From Aeromonas finlandensis (GTDB lineage Bacteria; Pseudomonadota; Gammaproteobacteria; Enterobacterales; Aeromonadaceae), in contig NZ_JRGK01000018.1 in the NCBI RefSeq assembly GCF_000764645.1, positions 1 to 36,603 on the forward strand: a stretch of DNA of 36,603 nt, in the 5' to 3' direction. Under the pieces are notes generated by a model that saw nothing but the letters and a program-made list of their open reading frames with translations, had not been told where the DNA came from and ran no database searches. Numbering within the stretch: the stretch's first letter is position 1; each line of letters begins with the position of its first letter. Positions 23,805-31,312 of the stretch are shown one piece after another. Both the position numbers and the translations under genes were made by a program.

Positions 23805-26243
23805 ATGTTCAAGAAAAATATTCTGGCCATTACCCTGACCAGCACCGTAGCCATGTTATCCGGCTGCGATTCAGATAACAGCAACGCCAATAACGACGAT
23901 CAAAAGCCAACGCCAACCAATGTGTTGCAATACGTGAATCCATTTGTTGGCACTGGCTTTAACGGTCACACCTTTCCCGGCCCCGTGGTACCGGAAGGGA
24001 TGGTGCAGCTCTCGCCGGATACCGAACTGATAGGGTGGCACTCCTCCTCCGGCTATCACTTCGATAAAGATACCCTGTTCGGCTTCTCTCACACCCACCT
24101 CTCGGGCACCGGCATGGGGGGACTGGGGGATATTCTGTTCCTGCCCTTTACCGAAGATAAATCCAAATACATCGAGCAGAGCGATGATTACCGCAAAGCC
24201 ATCTCGGTCAAAATGGACAAAAAGTCCGAGCAAGCCGAGCCTGGCTACTATACGGTGCGCATCGCCGACAATGGCATCAAGGCAGAGTTGACCGCCTCCG
24301 AGCGGGTGGGTTTTCACCGCTACACCTATCCGCAGGGCCAACCACAACGGCTGAAGATCGATTTGAACTCGATCCTCAACAGCGACTGGGGCTCGAGTTC
24401 GCTTCGCAACAAACTCACCGTCAGTGAAGATGGCTACACCATCACCGGTGAGCGGGATGCCGCCCACTTCTCCGGCTGGGCAAAAAACCAGAAGATCTTC
24501 TTCTATGCGACCTTCGACAAGAAGATCAAAGGGGTCTACATCCTCGCCGGGGGTGTCCCGGTAGAGGGGTTGAGCGCCGAGCACAAGGCCAAATCCAAAG
24601 CCGATGTCACCGCCTACGTCGAGTTTGAAGAGGGGGGTTCTGCCCAGCTCAATGCCAAAGTCGCCCTCTCGGCGGTCGATGCCAACGGCGCCCGGAACAA
24701 CTTCAAGGCTGAAGGGGACATCTCCTTTGACCAGGCCCGCGCCAACGCCCGCGAGAAGTGGGCCAACGCCCTCAATTTCACCATCGAGGGGGGCAGCAAG
24801 GAGCAAAACGAGATCTTCTACACCGCCCTCTACCACACCAAGATCGCCCCCATCGTCCATCAGGATGTGGATGGCAGCTTCCGCGGCATGGGCAAAGGGG
24901 CGCAGGCCAAGGGGGAAGGCAGCTACTCAATCTATTACGGTCAGGCGAGCGAAGAGCAGCCCAACTTCTCGGTCTACTCACTGTGGGACACCCAGCGCGC
25001 GCTGCACCCGCTTAAAACCATCACCGAGCCCACCCGCGCCGTGCAATATGCCAAGAACCTGATCCAGAAGTATCTGGAGAGCGGCCTGCTGCCCAAGTGG
25101 GAGCATCTGGGGGATGAGACCGGCACCATGGTGGGCTATCCGGCGGTGGTGGTGATTGCCGACGCCATCACCAAATACCCCGATGCCTTCACCGCGCAGG
25201 AGAAAAATCTGGCGCTCAAGGCCGCCATCGACTCCTCCACCTATGACAACTACCCGGCGCTGGCCGCCGAGTGGGACAAGGCGGTGCTGGACAAGACCCT
25301 GACCAACCACATCGACTACATCGAGAAGAACGGCTTTGCCCCGGCGGTGCAGCGGATCAACGGTCAGCCTGTCTTCACTGACTACACCCTCGAGTCAGTC
25401 TCCTACGGTCTGGAAAACGCCTTCTACGACTGGGCCATCTCCCGGATCGCCAAGGCGGCCGGCAACCCGGCGGCAGAGGCGCGCTATCTGGCTCGTTCGA
25501 ACGGCTACCAGCGCTACTTCGATCACAATACGGCCGAATATACCCAGTACGGGGTGACCGGGTTCATGCGTCCGGTGATGATCGATGGCACCTTCATGAC
25601 GCCGTTTGATCCCTATGGCACCGAACATGAGACCGGCAACTATACCGAGGGCAACGCCTGGCAGTGGACCTGGTTTGTCCCCCATGACATTAAGGGGCTG
25701 AAAACCGCGATGGGCGGGGAAGCGGCCTTCAAGCAGAATCTGGATGCCACCTTCGCCGCCGAGAGTCAGGGATCGGAGACCGCTGACATGACCGGGATGC
25801 TGGGGCAGGTAGCCTTTGGCAACGAACCTTCTCACCATATCCCCTACCTCTACAACTGGACCTCGGAGCCGTGGAAAACCCAGGAGAAGGTCGATTACAT
25901 CCTCCACACCATGTACACCAACACCCCGGCAGGCATCATAGGTAACGAGGATGTGGGCGCCATGTCTGCCTGGTATGTGATGTCATCACTCGGCTTCTAT
26001 CAGGTGAATGCGGCAGATGCCGTCTACACCATCGGCCGTCCGCTGTTTGCCAAAGCGACCATCCCGGTCAAGGGGGGAACCTTCACCATCATCGCCGATA
26101 ACAACAGTGAGAAGAACCGCTATGTCCAGTCGGTCACCATCAATGGCAAACCGCTCAAGGATGGTCTCTTCTTCGAGCACAAGGAGTTTGTGCCGGGGGG
26201 CAACCTCCACTTTGTGATGAGCGATACCCCGCCACAGAAGTGA
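23805..26243 (+). CDS. GH92 family alpha-mannosidase lipoprotein 4
   Basis: An 812-residue predicted lipoprotein with lipobox LSGC, but with Asp at +2 (CDSD). In enterobacteria that is the Lol-avoidance residue and would keep the protein in the inner membrane. Family motifs are QYVNPFVGTGFNGHTFPG, GFSHTHLSGTGMGGLGDILF, YTEGNAWQWTW with Glu615, GNEPSHHIPYLYNW with Glu674 and IGNEDVGAMSAWYVMSSLGF with Asp716. ATG 23805 is chosen because it yields MFKKNILAI, matching copies 2 and 3, with GGAG upstream; an in-frame ATG at 23790 would add five residues. It is preceded by a terminator and its own control region and followed by strong inverted repeats, so it is probably monocistronic. Periplasmic trimming of imported oligosaccharides would fit an inner-membrane location. 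Confidence 0.9.
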   Translation: MFKKNILAITLTSTVAMLSGCDSDNSNANNDDQKPTPTNVLQYVNPFVGTGFNGHTFPGPVVPEGMVQLSPDTELIGWHSSSGYHFDKDTLFGFSHTHLSGTGMGGLGDILFLPFTEDKSKYIEQSDDYRKAISVKMDKKSEQAEPGYYTVRIADNGIKAELTASERVGFHRYTYPQGQPQRLKIDLNSILNSDWGSSSLRNKLTVSEDGYTITGERDAAHFSGWAKNQKIFFYATFDKKIKGVYILAGGVPVEGLSAEHKAKSKADVTAYVEFEEGGSAQLNAKVALSAVDANGARNNFKAEGDISFDQARANAREKWANALNFTIEGGSKEQNEIFYTALYHTKIAPIVHQDVDGSFRGMGKGAQAKGEGSYSIYYGQASEEQPNFSVYSLWDTQRALHPLKTITEPTRAVQYAKNLIQKYLESGLLPKWEHLGDETGTMVGYPAVVVIADAITKYPDAFTAQEKNLALKAAIDSSTYDNYPALAAEWDKAVLDKTLTNHIDYIEKNGFAPAVQRINGQPVFTDYTLESVSYGLENAFYDWAISRIAKAAGNPAAEARYLARSNGYQRYFDHNTAEYTQYGVTGFMRPVMIDGTFMTPFDPYGTEHETGNYTEGNAWQWTWFVPHDIKGLKTAMGGEAAFKQNLDATFAAESQGSETADMTGMLGQVAFGNEPSHHIPYLYNWTSEPWKTQEKVDYILHTMYTNTPAGIIGNEDVGAMSAWYVMSSLGFYQVNAADAVYTIGRPLFAKATIPVKGGTFTIIADNNSEKNRYVQSVTINGKPLKDGLFFEHKEFVPGGNLHFVMSDTPPQK

Positions 26244-26305
26244 TCCCGATAGCATAAAGGTGACATCCATCCCCGACAGGACAAATGTCACTTTGTGATA
26301 CTGCA

Positions 26306-26351
26306 CGGCTCACCCCGGATGAATAGCAATTTGCTAATCAGGGGTGAGCCG
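26306..26351. repeat. Long inverted repeat with nested stem (possible terminator)
   Basis: Perfect 11-bp arms CGGCTCACCCC (26306-26316) and GGGGTGAGCCG (26341-26351). Inside, GAT (26318-26320) pairs with ATC (26337-26339), and TAGCAA (26324-26329) pairs with TTGCTA (26331-26336). The sequence after it is only mildly T-rich (TCTCATTTT), so it may terminate GH92-4 or act as a structured element. Confidence 0.7.
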
Positions 26352-26384
26352 TCTCATTTTCAAGGATGTGGCATCCATCGCACT

Positions 26385-26406
26385 TTTTGCGCCAAATGGC
26401 GCAAAA
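26385..26406. promoter_or_regulatory. 22-bp palindrome upstream of PTS gene, candidate operator
   Basis: Arms TTTTGCGCCA (26385-26394) and TGGCGCAAAA (26397-26406) are exact reverse complements around a central AA. There is no T run on either strand beyond the arms, so it does not look like a terminator. It sits 260 bp before the PTS start. A dimeric repressor or activator site is the simplest reading; no known consensus was recognised. Confidence 0.55.
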
Positions 26407-26666
26407 CAGCTGATAAAAAGGGTATTACCGCTGCACACAACCTCTTTCTCGCCATCTTTTGATGACCATCACATCTCGCCGTGAATTAAACACAACCAGC
26501 TATTGAGTCACCAATCAACACTTTGAGAGCTGGATCACACCGGCAGAACCATGCAACAAAAATCCAGTTATTGCTACATTCATCGCCTGTCCAACCCCAC
26601 CCGAGAGGGCAATAATGACACCAATTCACAACGCATGACTTAGCCCTGACGGGAAAGGAGAGTGAG

Positions 26667-28559
26667 ATGTTACCCACCATGACCAACGGCAGACTCATCT
26701 GCCTTGAGTTGAAGGCCACCAGCAAGGAGGCCCTGTTCGACGAGATGGCACAGATGCTGGCGCGCGATGGCGCCGTGTCTGATCAACAGCAATTTGTCAA
26801 AGATGTCTGGGCCCGCGAGCAGCTGGACTGCACCGGTTTCGAGCAAGGTGTCGCCCTGCCCCATGCCAAGAGCAAGGCCGTCAGCCGCCCTGCCATTGCC
26901 ATCGGTGTCAGCCGCCAAGGTATCGAGTACGGCGCCGAAGATGGCAAGCCGACCCAGCTGATCTTCATGATCGCCTCCCCGGATGGCGGCGCCAACCACC
27001 ACATCGAAGTGCTGGCCGAGCTCTCTACCCGTCTGCTGGAGCCGGGCTTTATCGAGCAGATGAAGGCCGCCACCACCGTTGAGCAAGCGCTGACACTGCT
27101 CAAACAAGGCCCGAAAGAGCAAAAGCCGACCCCGGCCGCCAAACCGGCTGCCACTGCCCCGGCTGCCCCCGAAGAGCGCACCTTCAAGGATCGCCTCAAC
27201 ACCATGAAGCAGCATCTGCTGTTTGGTACCTCCCACATGATCCCCTTCATCGTGGCGGGTGGTGTCCTGCTGTCGCTGTCGGTGATGCTGAGCGGCAAGG
27301 GTGCCGTGCCGGAAGCGGGCTTCCTCAAAGACATGGCTACCATGGGTATCGCCGGTCTGACCCTGTTTACCGCCGTACTGGGTGGCTACATCGCCTACTC
27401 GCTGGCTGACAAACCGGGCCTGGCCCCGGGTATGATCGGCTCCTGGATTGCCGTTCAGCACTATCAAACCGGTTTCCTCGGCGCCATTCTGGTGGGCTTT
27501 ATCGCCGGTTTCGTGGTCAATCAGCTAAAACGGATCAAGCTGCCTGACTCCATGACCTCCCTCGGTTCCATCTTCATCTATCCGCTGATCGGTACCTTCC
27601 TGGTGTGTGGCATCGTGATGTGGGGGATCGGTGCCCCGATCGCCGCCATGATGGAAGGGATGAACCACTGGCTCTCCAGCATGGCGGGCTCCGGTAAAGT
27701 GATGCTGGGTGCCATTCTGGGTGGTATGACTGCCTTCGATATGGGCGGCCCGGTCAACAAGGTTGCTACCCTGTTTGCCCAGACTCAGGTCAACACCCAA
27801 CCCTGGCTGATGGGTGGTGTCGGTATCGCCATCTGTGTACCGCCGCTGGGTATGGCACTGGCCACCTTCATGTCTCCGAAGCGTTACAAGAAAGAGGAGC
27901 GTGAATCCGGTAAAGCAGCCGCCATCATGGGCATGATCGGTATCAGTGAAGGCGCCATCCCGTTCGCCGCTGCTGACCCCGTACGTGTTATCCCGGCCAT
28001 CGTCGCAGGCGGTATCGTCGGCAACATCACCGGCTTCATGATGCACAGTATCAACCACGCCCCCTGGGGTGGCTGGATTGTCCTGCCGGTTGTTGAAGGC
28101 AAGATGGGTTACATCCTGGGTACCATCCTCGGCGCCCTGACCACTGCCATCATCGTCAACCTGCTGAAGAAACCGGTCACCGAAGAAGATACCGTCACCA
28201 CTCCGGAAGCCGACTACCAGGCTATCGAAGCGGAAGGTGAAGCTGACATTCTGGCCATCACTGCCTGCCCGTCCGGTGTGGCTCACACCTTCCTGGCCGC
28301 CAAGAGCCTGCAGAAGGCCGCAGCCAAGCAGGGGATCAAGATCAAGGTCGAGACCCAGGGCGCCAACGGCATCATCAACCGCATCACCGCCAAGGATGTC
28401 GCCAACGCACGCTACGTTATCTTCGCTCACGATGTGGCCATCAAATACCGCGAACGCTTCAAGGATATCGAGATCATCGATGTGAAAACCAAAGAGGCGA
28501 TTCACAATCCGGACGGTCTGCTGGCCCGCACTCAAGGCGACCAGACTCACGCCGCCTGA
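26667..28559 (+). CDS. PTS fructose/mannose-type EIIACB permease, probably for mannose
   Basis: A 630-residue multidomain phosphotransferase permease. The N-terminal EIIA domain (about 1-150) has the phospho-histidine His66 in GVALPHAKSKA. An Ala/Pro-rich linker of about 25 residues leads to EIIC (about 170-505), a polytopic domain with GGPVNKVATLFA and EGAIPFAAADPVRVIP. The C-terminal EIIB (about 525-625) has phospho-cysteine Cys534 in ITACPSGVAHTFLAAK. The order A-C-B differs from A-B-C in MngA-type proteins as I recall them. It imports and phosphorylates its sugar at the inner membrane using HPr. Mannose as the substrate is inferred from the GH92 genes upstream and manA; fructose is the alternative. 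It is preceded by AAAGGAG and followed by a terminator, and appears to be its own unit. Confidence 0.88.
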   Translation: MLPTMTNGRLICLELKATSKEALFDEMAQMLARDGAVSDQQQFVKDVWAREQLDCTGFEQGVALPHAKSKAVSRPAIAIGVSRQGIEYGAEDGKPTQLIFMIASPDGGANHHIEVLAELSTRLLEPGFIEQMKAATTVEQALTLLKQGPKEQKPTPAAKPAATAPAAPEERTFKDRLNTMKQHLLFGTSHMIPFIVAGGVLLSLSVMLSGKGAVPEAGFLKDMATMGIAGLTLFTAVLGGYIAYSLADKPGLAPGMIGSWIAVQHYQTGFLGAILVGFIAGFVVNQLKRIKLPDSMTSLGSIFIYPLIGTFLVCGIVMWGIGAPIAAMMEGMNHWLSSMAGSGKVMLGAILGGMTAFDMGGPVNKVATLFAQTQVNTQPWLMGGVGIAICVPPLGMALATFMSPKRYKKEERESGKAAAIMGMIGISEGAIPFAAADPVRVIPAIVAGGIVGNITGFMMHSINHAPWGGWIVLPVVEGKMGYILGTILGALTTAIIVNLLKKPVTEEDTVTTPEADYQAIEAEGEADILAITACPSGVAHTFLAAKSLQKAAAKQGIKIKVETQGANGIINRITAKDVANARYVIFAHDVAIKYRERFKDIEIIDVKTKEAIHNPDGLLARTQGDQTHAA

Positions 28560-28582
28560 TAGCAGCCAGACCCACTCGCAAC

Positions 28583-28608
28583 AAGGGGCCCATCACGGGC
28601 CCCTTTCG
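28583..28608 (+). terminator. Terminator of the PTS gene
   Basis: Nine-bp stem AAGGGGCCC (28583-28591) / GGGCCCCTT (28597-28605), loop ATCAC, followed by a short T-rich stretch. Confidence 0.82.
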
Positions 28609-28792
28609 TTATCTGCCAACTAACCGCACATCATCCATCTAGACAACTCATTGATTTAAAACATATTAACCAGTCACATCACCGTTTTTGGCGAGTCGTC
28701 ACAATTTTTGAACGTTTAAAAAAACAGCAATTGAAGTACTGATCCGATCTCAGGTCAAATGGCTCCGCCTACTAAACTGGAGCATCACAAAA

Positions 28793-29560
28793 ATGATAAA
28801 AATCAATAAATTGGTTCTGGCTATTGCCCTCACCCTCAGCGCGAGTCCCTTGCTGGCAGCCCACTGGGAGTGTGGTGAACACGTACGCGATGGCATCCCC
28901 TCCGAATCGGATCAACTGTTGTGCCGTGAAGGGTATGCCGCAGGCTACAACTATCAAAACAAGGTGTCTGACTGGGTCTCCTACCAGATGACCGATAAGA
29001 GTGCACAGGGCAAGGTCAAGCGCAAAAATGCCTTCGCCGAAGACAAGGAGATCCAGTACGAATTTCGGGCTACCCTCGCCGACTACAAAGAGACAGACAA
29101 GAATGGCCTTCGCTATGACCGCGGCCATCAGGCCCCCGCTGCCGACATGGCAGCCACCAACATCACCATGAAACAGAGCTTCCTGCTGAGCAACATGACC
29201 CCGCAACTCCCCGAACTCAACCAGAAGGCGTGGCGCGTGCTGGAAGAGAAGACCCGCAAATGGGCCATTGCCCGCAAGGATATCCAGGTGATCACCGGCC
29301 CCATCTTTTATGGCTCGGAAGACTCAATAGGTAATGGCGTCAGGATCCCGAGCGAATACTTCAAGATCGTGCTGGATCATAACAACATGGAGGCCATTGC
29401 CTTTATCCTGCCGCAAGAGAATATCCCCCCCAGTGAGATCGCCAACTACCGGGTCTCGGTGCACGAGGTGGAGGAAAAGACCAACCTCGACTTCTTCAGC
29501 GACCTGTCACAGGAACAGCAGGATGAGCTGGAAGCCGATGTCTCTCCGATGTGGGAATAA
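28793..29560 (+). CDS. Secreted DNA/RNA non-specific endonuclease
   Basis: A 255-residue protein of the beta-beta-alpha metal nuclease family (Serratia nuclease/NUC1 type). A signal peptide ends near residue 22 (SASPLLAAHW). The catalytic motif DRGHQAPAAD holds Asp109, Arg110 and the general base His112. The Mg2+-ligand asparagine is probably Asn143 in PELNQKAWRVLEE, after SNMTPQLP. The only cysteines I noticed are near the N-terminus, so a disulfide there is possible. The product is expected to be periplasmic or extracellular and to digest DNA and RNA. GGAG at 28779-28782 supports the start. It is a single gene, with a terminator-like hairpin about 65 bp after the stop. Confidence 0.9.
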   Translation: MIKINKLVLAIALTLSASPLLAAHWECGEHVRDGIPSESDQLLCREGYAAGYNYQNKVSDWVSYQMTDKSAQGKVKRKNAFAEDKEIQYEFRATLADYKETDKNGLRYDRGHQAPAADMAATNITMKQSFLLSNMTPQLPELNQKAWRVLEEKTRKWAIARKDIQVITGPIFYGSEDSIGNGVRIPSEYFKIVLDHNNMEAIAFILPQENIPPSEIANYRVSVHEVEEKTNLDFFSDLSQEQQDELEADVSPMWE

Positions 29561-29564
29561 CCGC

Positions 29565-29615
29565 CAAGACAGATAGATAGATGTTGCCTCAATCTATCTT
29601 GTAAACAGATAGATC
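29565..29615. repeat. AGATAGAT short repeats and hairpin after nuclease gene
   Basis: The tetramer series AGATAGATAGAT (29571-29582) and AGATAGAT (29607-29614), together with the complementary ATCTATCT (29592-29599), allow alternative eight-bp pairings. Probably part of the 3' end of the nuclease transcript. Confidence 0.5.
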
Positions 29616-29624
29616 GAGACCTCC

Positions 29625-29657
29625 GCAGGGGGGGATCACCCGCCCCCTGCCCTTTTC
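29625..29657 (+). terminator. Terminator downstream of nuclease gene
   Basis: Eight-bp stem GCAGGGGG (29625-29632) / CCCCCTGC (29643-29650), ten-base loop, followed by CCTTTTCT. Confidence 0.75.
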
Positions 29658-29843
29658 TGGCGCCTTCCGCGGCGCGTTTTCATCCCCCGACGACCCTCCC
29701 GACTCACAGTTTGCCGCCCCGATAGCTGGTATATTGCCCCCTCTTTGGCACTAACAGACTGAATTGACGCACTTTTGCCTTGTCGCATCGGCCCGCAAAC
29801 CGGTGCGCCACCGCGCGATTCAGCCCGACAGAGGAATCACCGG
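29658..29843 (+). promoter_or_regulatory. Upstream region of the TPR-DUF218 gene
   Basis: About 185 bp without a gene. An extended -10-like TGGTATATT near 29726-29734 is a possible promoter element, without a clear -35. GAGGAA at 29831-29836 is the ribosome-binding site. Confidence 0.4.
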
Positions 29844-30947
29844 ATGAAACAGACCCTTCTCGCCCTGACCCTGAGCAGCCTGCTGGCCCTCTCTCCCCTC
29901 GCCCTGCAGGCCGCCGAGAGCTCGATGCAGATGGAGCACGACCTCAATACCCTGGTGAGCAAACGCCAGGCGGTAGACATGCTGCTCGGCGAAGCGCTGC
30001 AGATCTACAAGTCGCCAGCCAAAATTTCCCACGCCGGTTTTACCGCCAAGATGCCGAGCAATATGGCGCTGGTGACCGAGCGGCTGCTGGCCGCCTACCA
30101 GCTCGAGCCCTACCGCACCGACCTGCTGATCTCGGCGGCCAACGCCCAGATCTACAACGGCAACCTGAGCCGCGCCATCACCTTGCTGGAGCAGGCGCAG
30201 GCCGTCGCCCCCGATGATCTCGACATCAACAGCTATCTCGCCATCTGGCAGCTGGTGAAGGGTAACAAGGAGGCCTCCCGCAGCTATCTGGCGAAAGTAG
30301 CGGATCGCAACAGTGGCCGCGCCGCCGATCTGGAGGAGATCATCGCCCGGGTGCAGCGGGTGACCACCACGGCGCTGCAGACCGAACTGACCGGGGATCA
30401 GCTCAAGGCCACCCAGGAGGGCAAGCGCGCCATCGTCACCCTGGGCTACGCCCTCAATCCCGACGGCACCATGGACAAGATCCTGCTGGGCCGCCTGCAA
30501 ACCACTCTGGCGCTGGCCAAGGCCGACCCGGAGGCGCTGCTCATCCTGACTGGCGGCGTGCCGCAGAACCGCCAGACCGAGGGCAAGCTGATGGCGGACT
30601 GGCTGGCCAACCACGGCATCGACCGCAGCCGCCTCATCGAGGAGAACTACGCCACCAGCACGGTGGATAACGCCCTCTACAGCGCCTATGCCCTCGCCCG
30701 CCACCAGATCGACTATGCGGTGCTGGTGAGCTCCGCCAGCCATGTGCGCCGGGGTCAGACGGTGCTGGAAATCGCCTGCGACCAGATTGGCCCGGCCAAC
30801 ATCAAGGTGGTGAGCGTCAGCTACCCCGACAAACCCCTCGAGGAGCTGGCCACCCCGAGCGAGAGCGAGCTGCTCGGCATCTACCGCGATGCCCTGCGCA
30901 CCTACGGCATGTGGAGCTACCGCTCGGCCCCGCTGATTGAGCGTTGA
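29844..30947 (+). CDS. Exported TPR and DUF218 (YdcF/SanA-like) protein
   Basis: A 367-residue exported protein. The signal peptide MKQTLLALTLSSLLALSPLA is followed by an AxA-type cleavage site near residue 22. The middle, about 60-160, has TPR-like helical repeats (LLISAANAQIYNGNLSRAIT, then DINSYLAIWQLVKGNKEASR). The C-terminal DUF218 domain, about 195-345, shows LLILTGGVPQNRQTEGKLMA and ENYATSTVDNALYSAYA, the conserved GG and Glu/Thr/Asn pattern of the ElyC/SanA/YdcF group. That group is connected to envelope integrity; the biochemical activity is unsettled. ATG 29844 is chosen over an upstream in-frame start because it gives a clean signal peptide with GAGGAA before it. Unlike most DUF218 proteins, it appears soluble and periplasmic. 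A single gene with its own terminator. Confidence 0.82.
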   Translation: MKQTLLALTLSSLLALSPLALQAAESSMQMEHDLNTLVSKRQAVDMLLGEALQIYKSPAKISHAGFTAKMPSNMALVTERLLAAYQLEPYRTDLLISAANAQIYNGNLSRAITLLEQAQAVAPDDLDINSYLAIWQLVKGNKEASRSYLAKVADRNSGRAADLEEIIARVQRVTTTALQTELTGDQLKATQEGKRAIVTLGYALNPDGTMDKILLGRLQTTLALAKADPEALLILTGGVPQNRQTEGKLMADWLANHGIDRSRLIEENYATSTVDNALYSAYALARHQIDYAVLVSSASHVRRGQTVLEIACDQIGPANIKVVSVSYPDKPLEELATPSESELLGIYRDALRTYGMWSYRSAPLIER

Positions 30948-30985
30948 TCAGCCGGGTTCACACTGCACCAGCCGTGATAGACCAT

Positions 30986-31010
30986 AAAACCCGCCAATCT
31001 GGCGGGTTTT
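30986..31010. terminator. Terminator of the TPR-DUF218 gene
   Basis: Ten-bp perfect stem AAAACCCGCC (30986-30995) / GGCGGGTTTT (31001-31010), loop AATCT, with A and T flanks that would work on both strands. Confidence 0.9.
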
Positions 31011-31312
31011 AGCATTGCCACAAACGGCTTGCGTTTTACCGCTATCGCTCATAGCCCCGTCTTTTGTCTGATAAAGCGAGGTGGCCATACCTCCATTTAT
31101 CGGGCGTTCTCTCTCAGCGAGAAATATATTCAGACGACGTTTCCCAGCTGATGAATATCGACTTCAATTATTGGGATATATAAATAAACGCATTGATTTA
31201 CCGCTCTTTTTCTAAGAACCATTGCTCACCATAACAATATTTTCGTTATTTCATTGTCAGACCGATAAATGGGAAAACGGCTATTCCACACCCCTGACAA
31301 CGGAATAGCATC
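31011..31312 (+). promoter_or_regulatory. AT-rich upstream region of tauABCD
   Basis: About 300 bp without a gene, clearly AT-rich from 31140 on. Contains the small dyad ATAAC (31231-31235)/GTTAT (31245-31249). In E. coli this operon is activated by the LysR protein Cbl under sulfate starvation; a Cbl/CysB site would be expected here, but I cannot assign one. No cbl gene lies in the window. Confidence 0.4.

Larger units (their letters stand above)
26244..26666 (+). promoter_or_regulatory. Repeat-rich region between GH92-4 and the PTS gene
   Basis: About 420 bp without a gene but dense in symmetry. GTGACAT/ATGTCAC lie at 26260-26291, a long cruciform-like repeat at 26306-26351 and a near-perfect 22-bp palindrome at 26385-26406. 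The region must contain the end of the GH92-4 transcript and the PTS promoter. No clear -35/-10 pair was found. GGAG at 26657-26660 precedes the PTS start. Confidence 0.5.
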
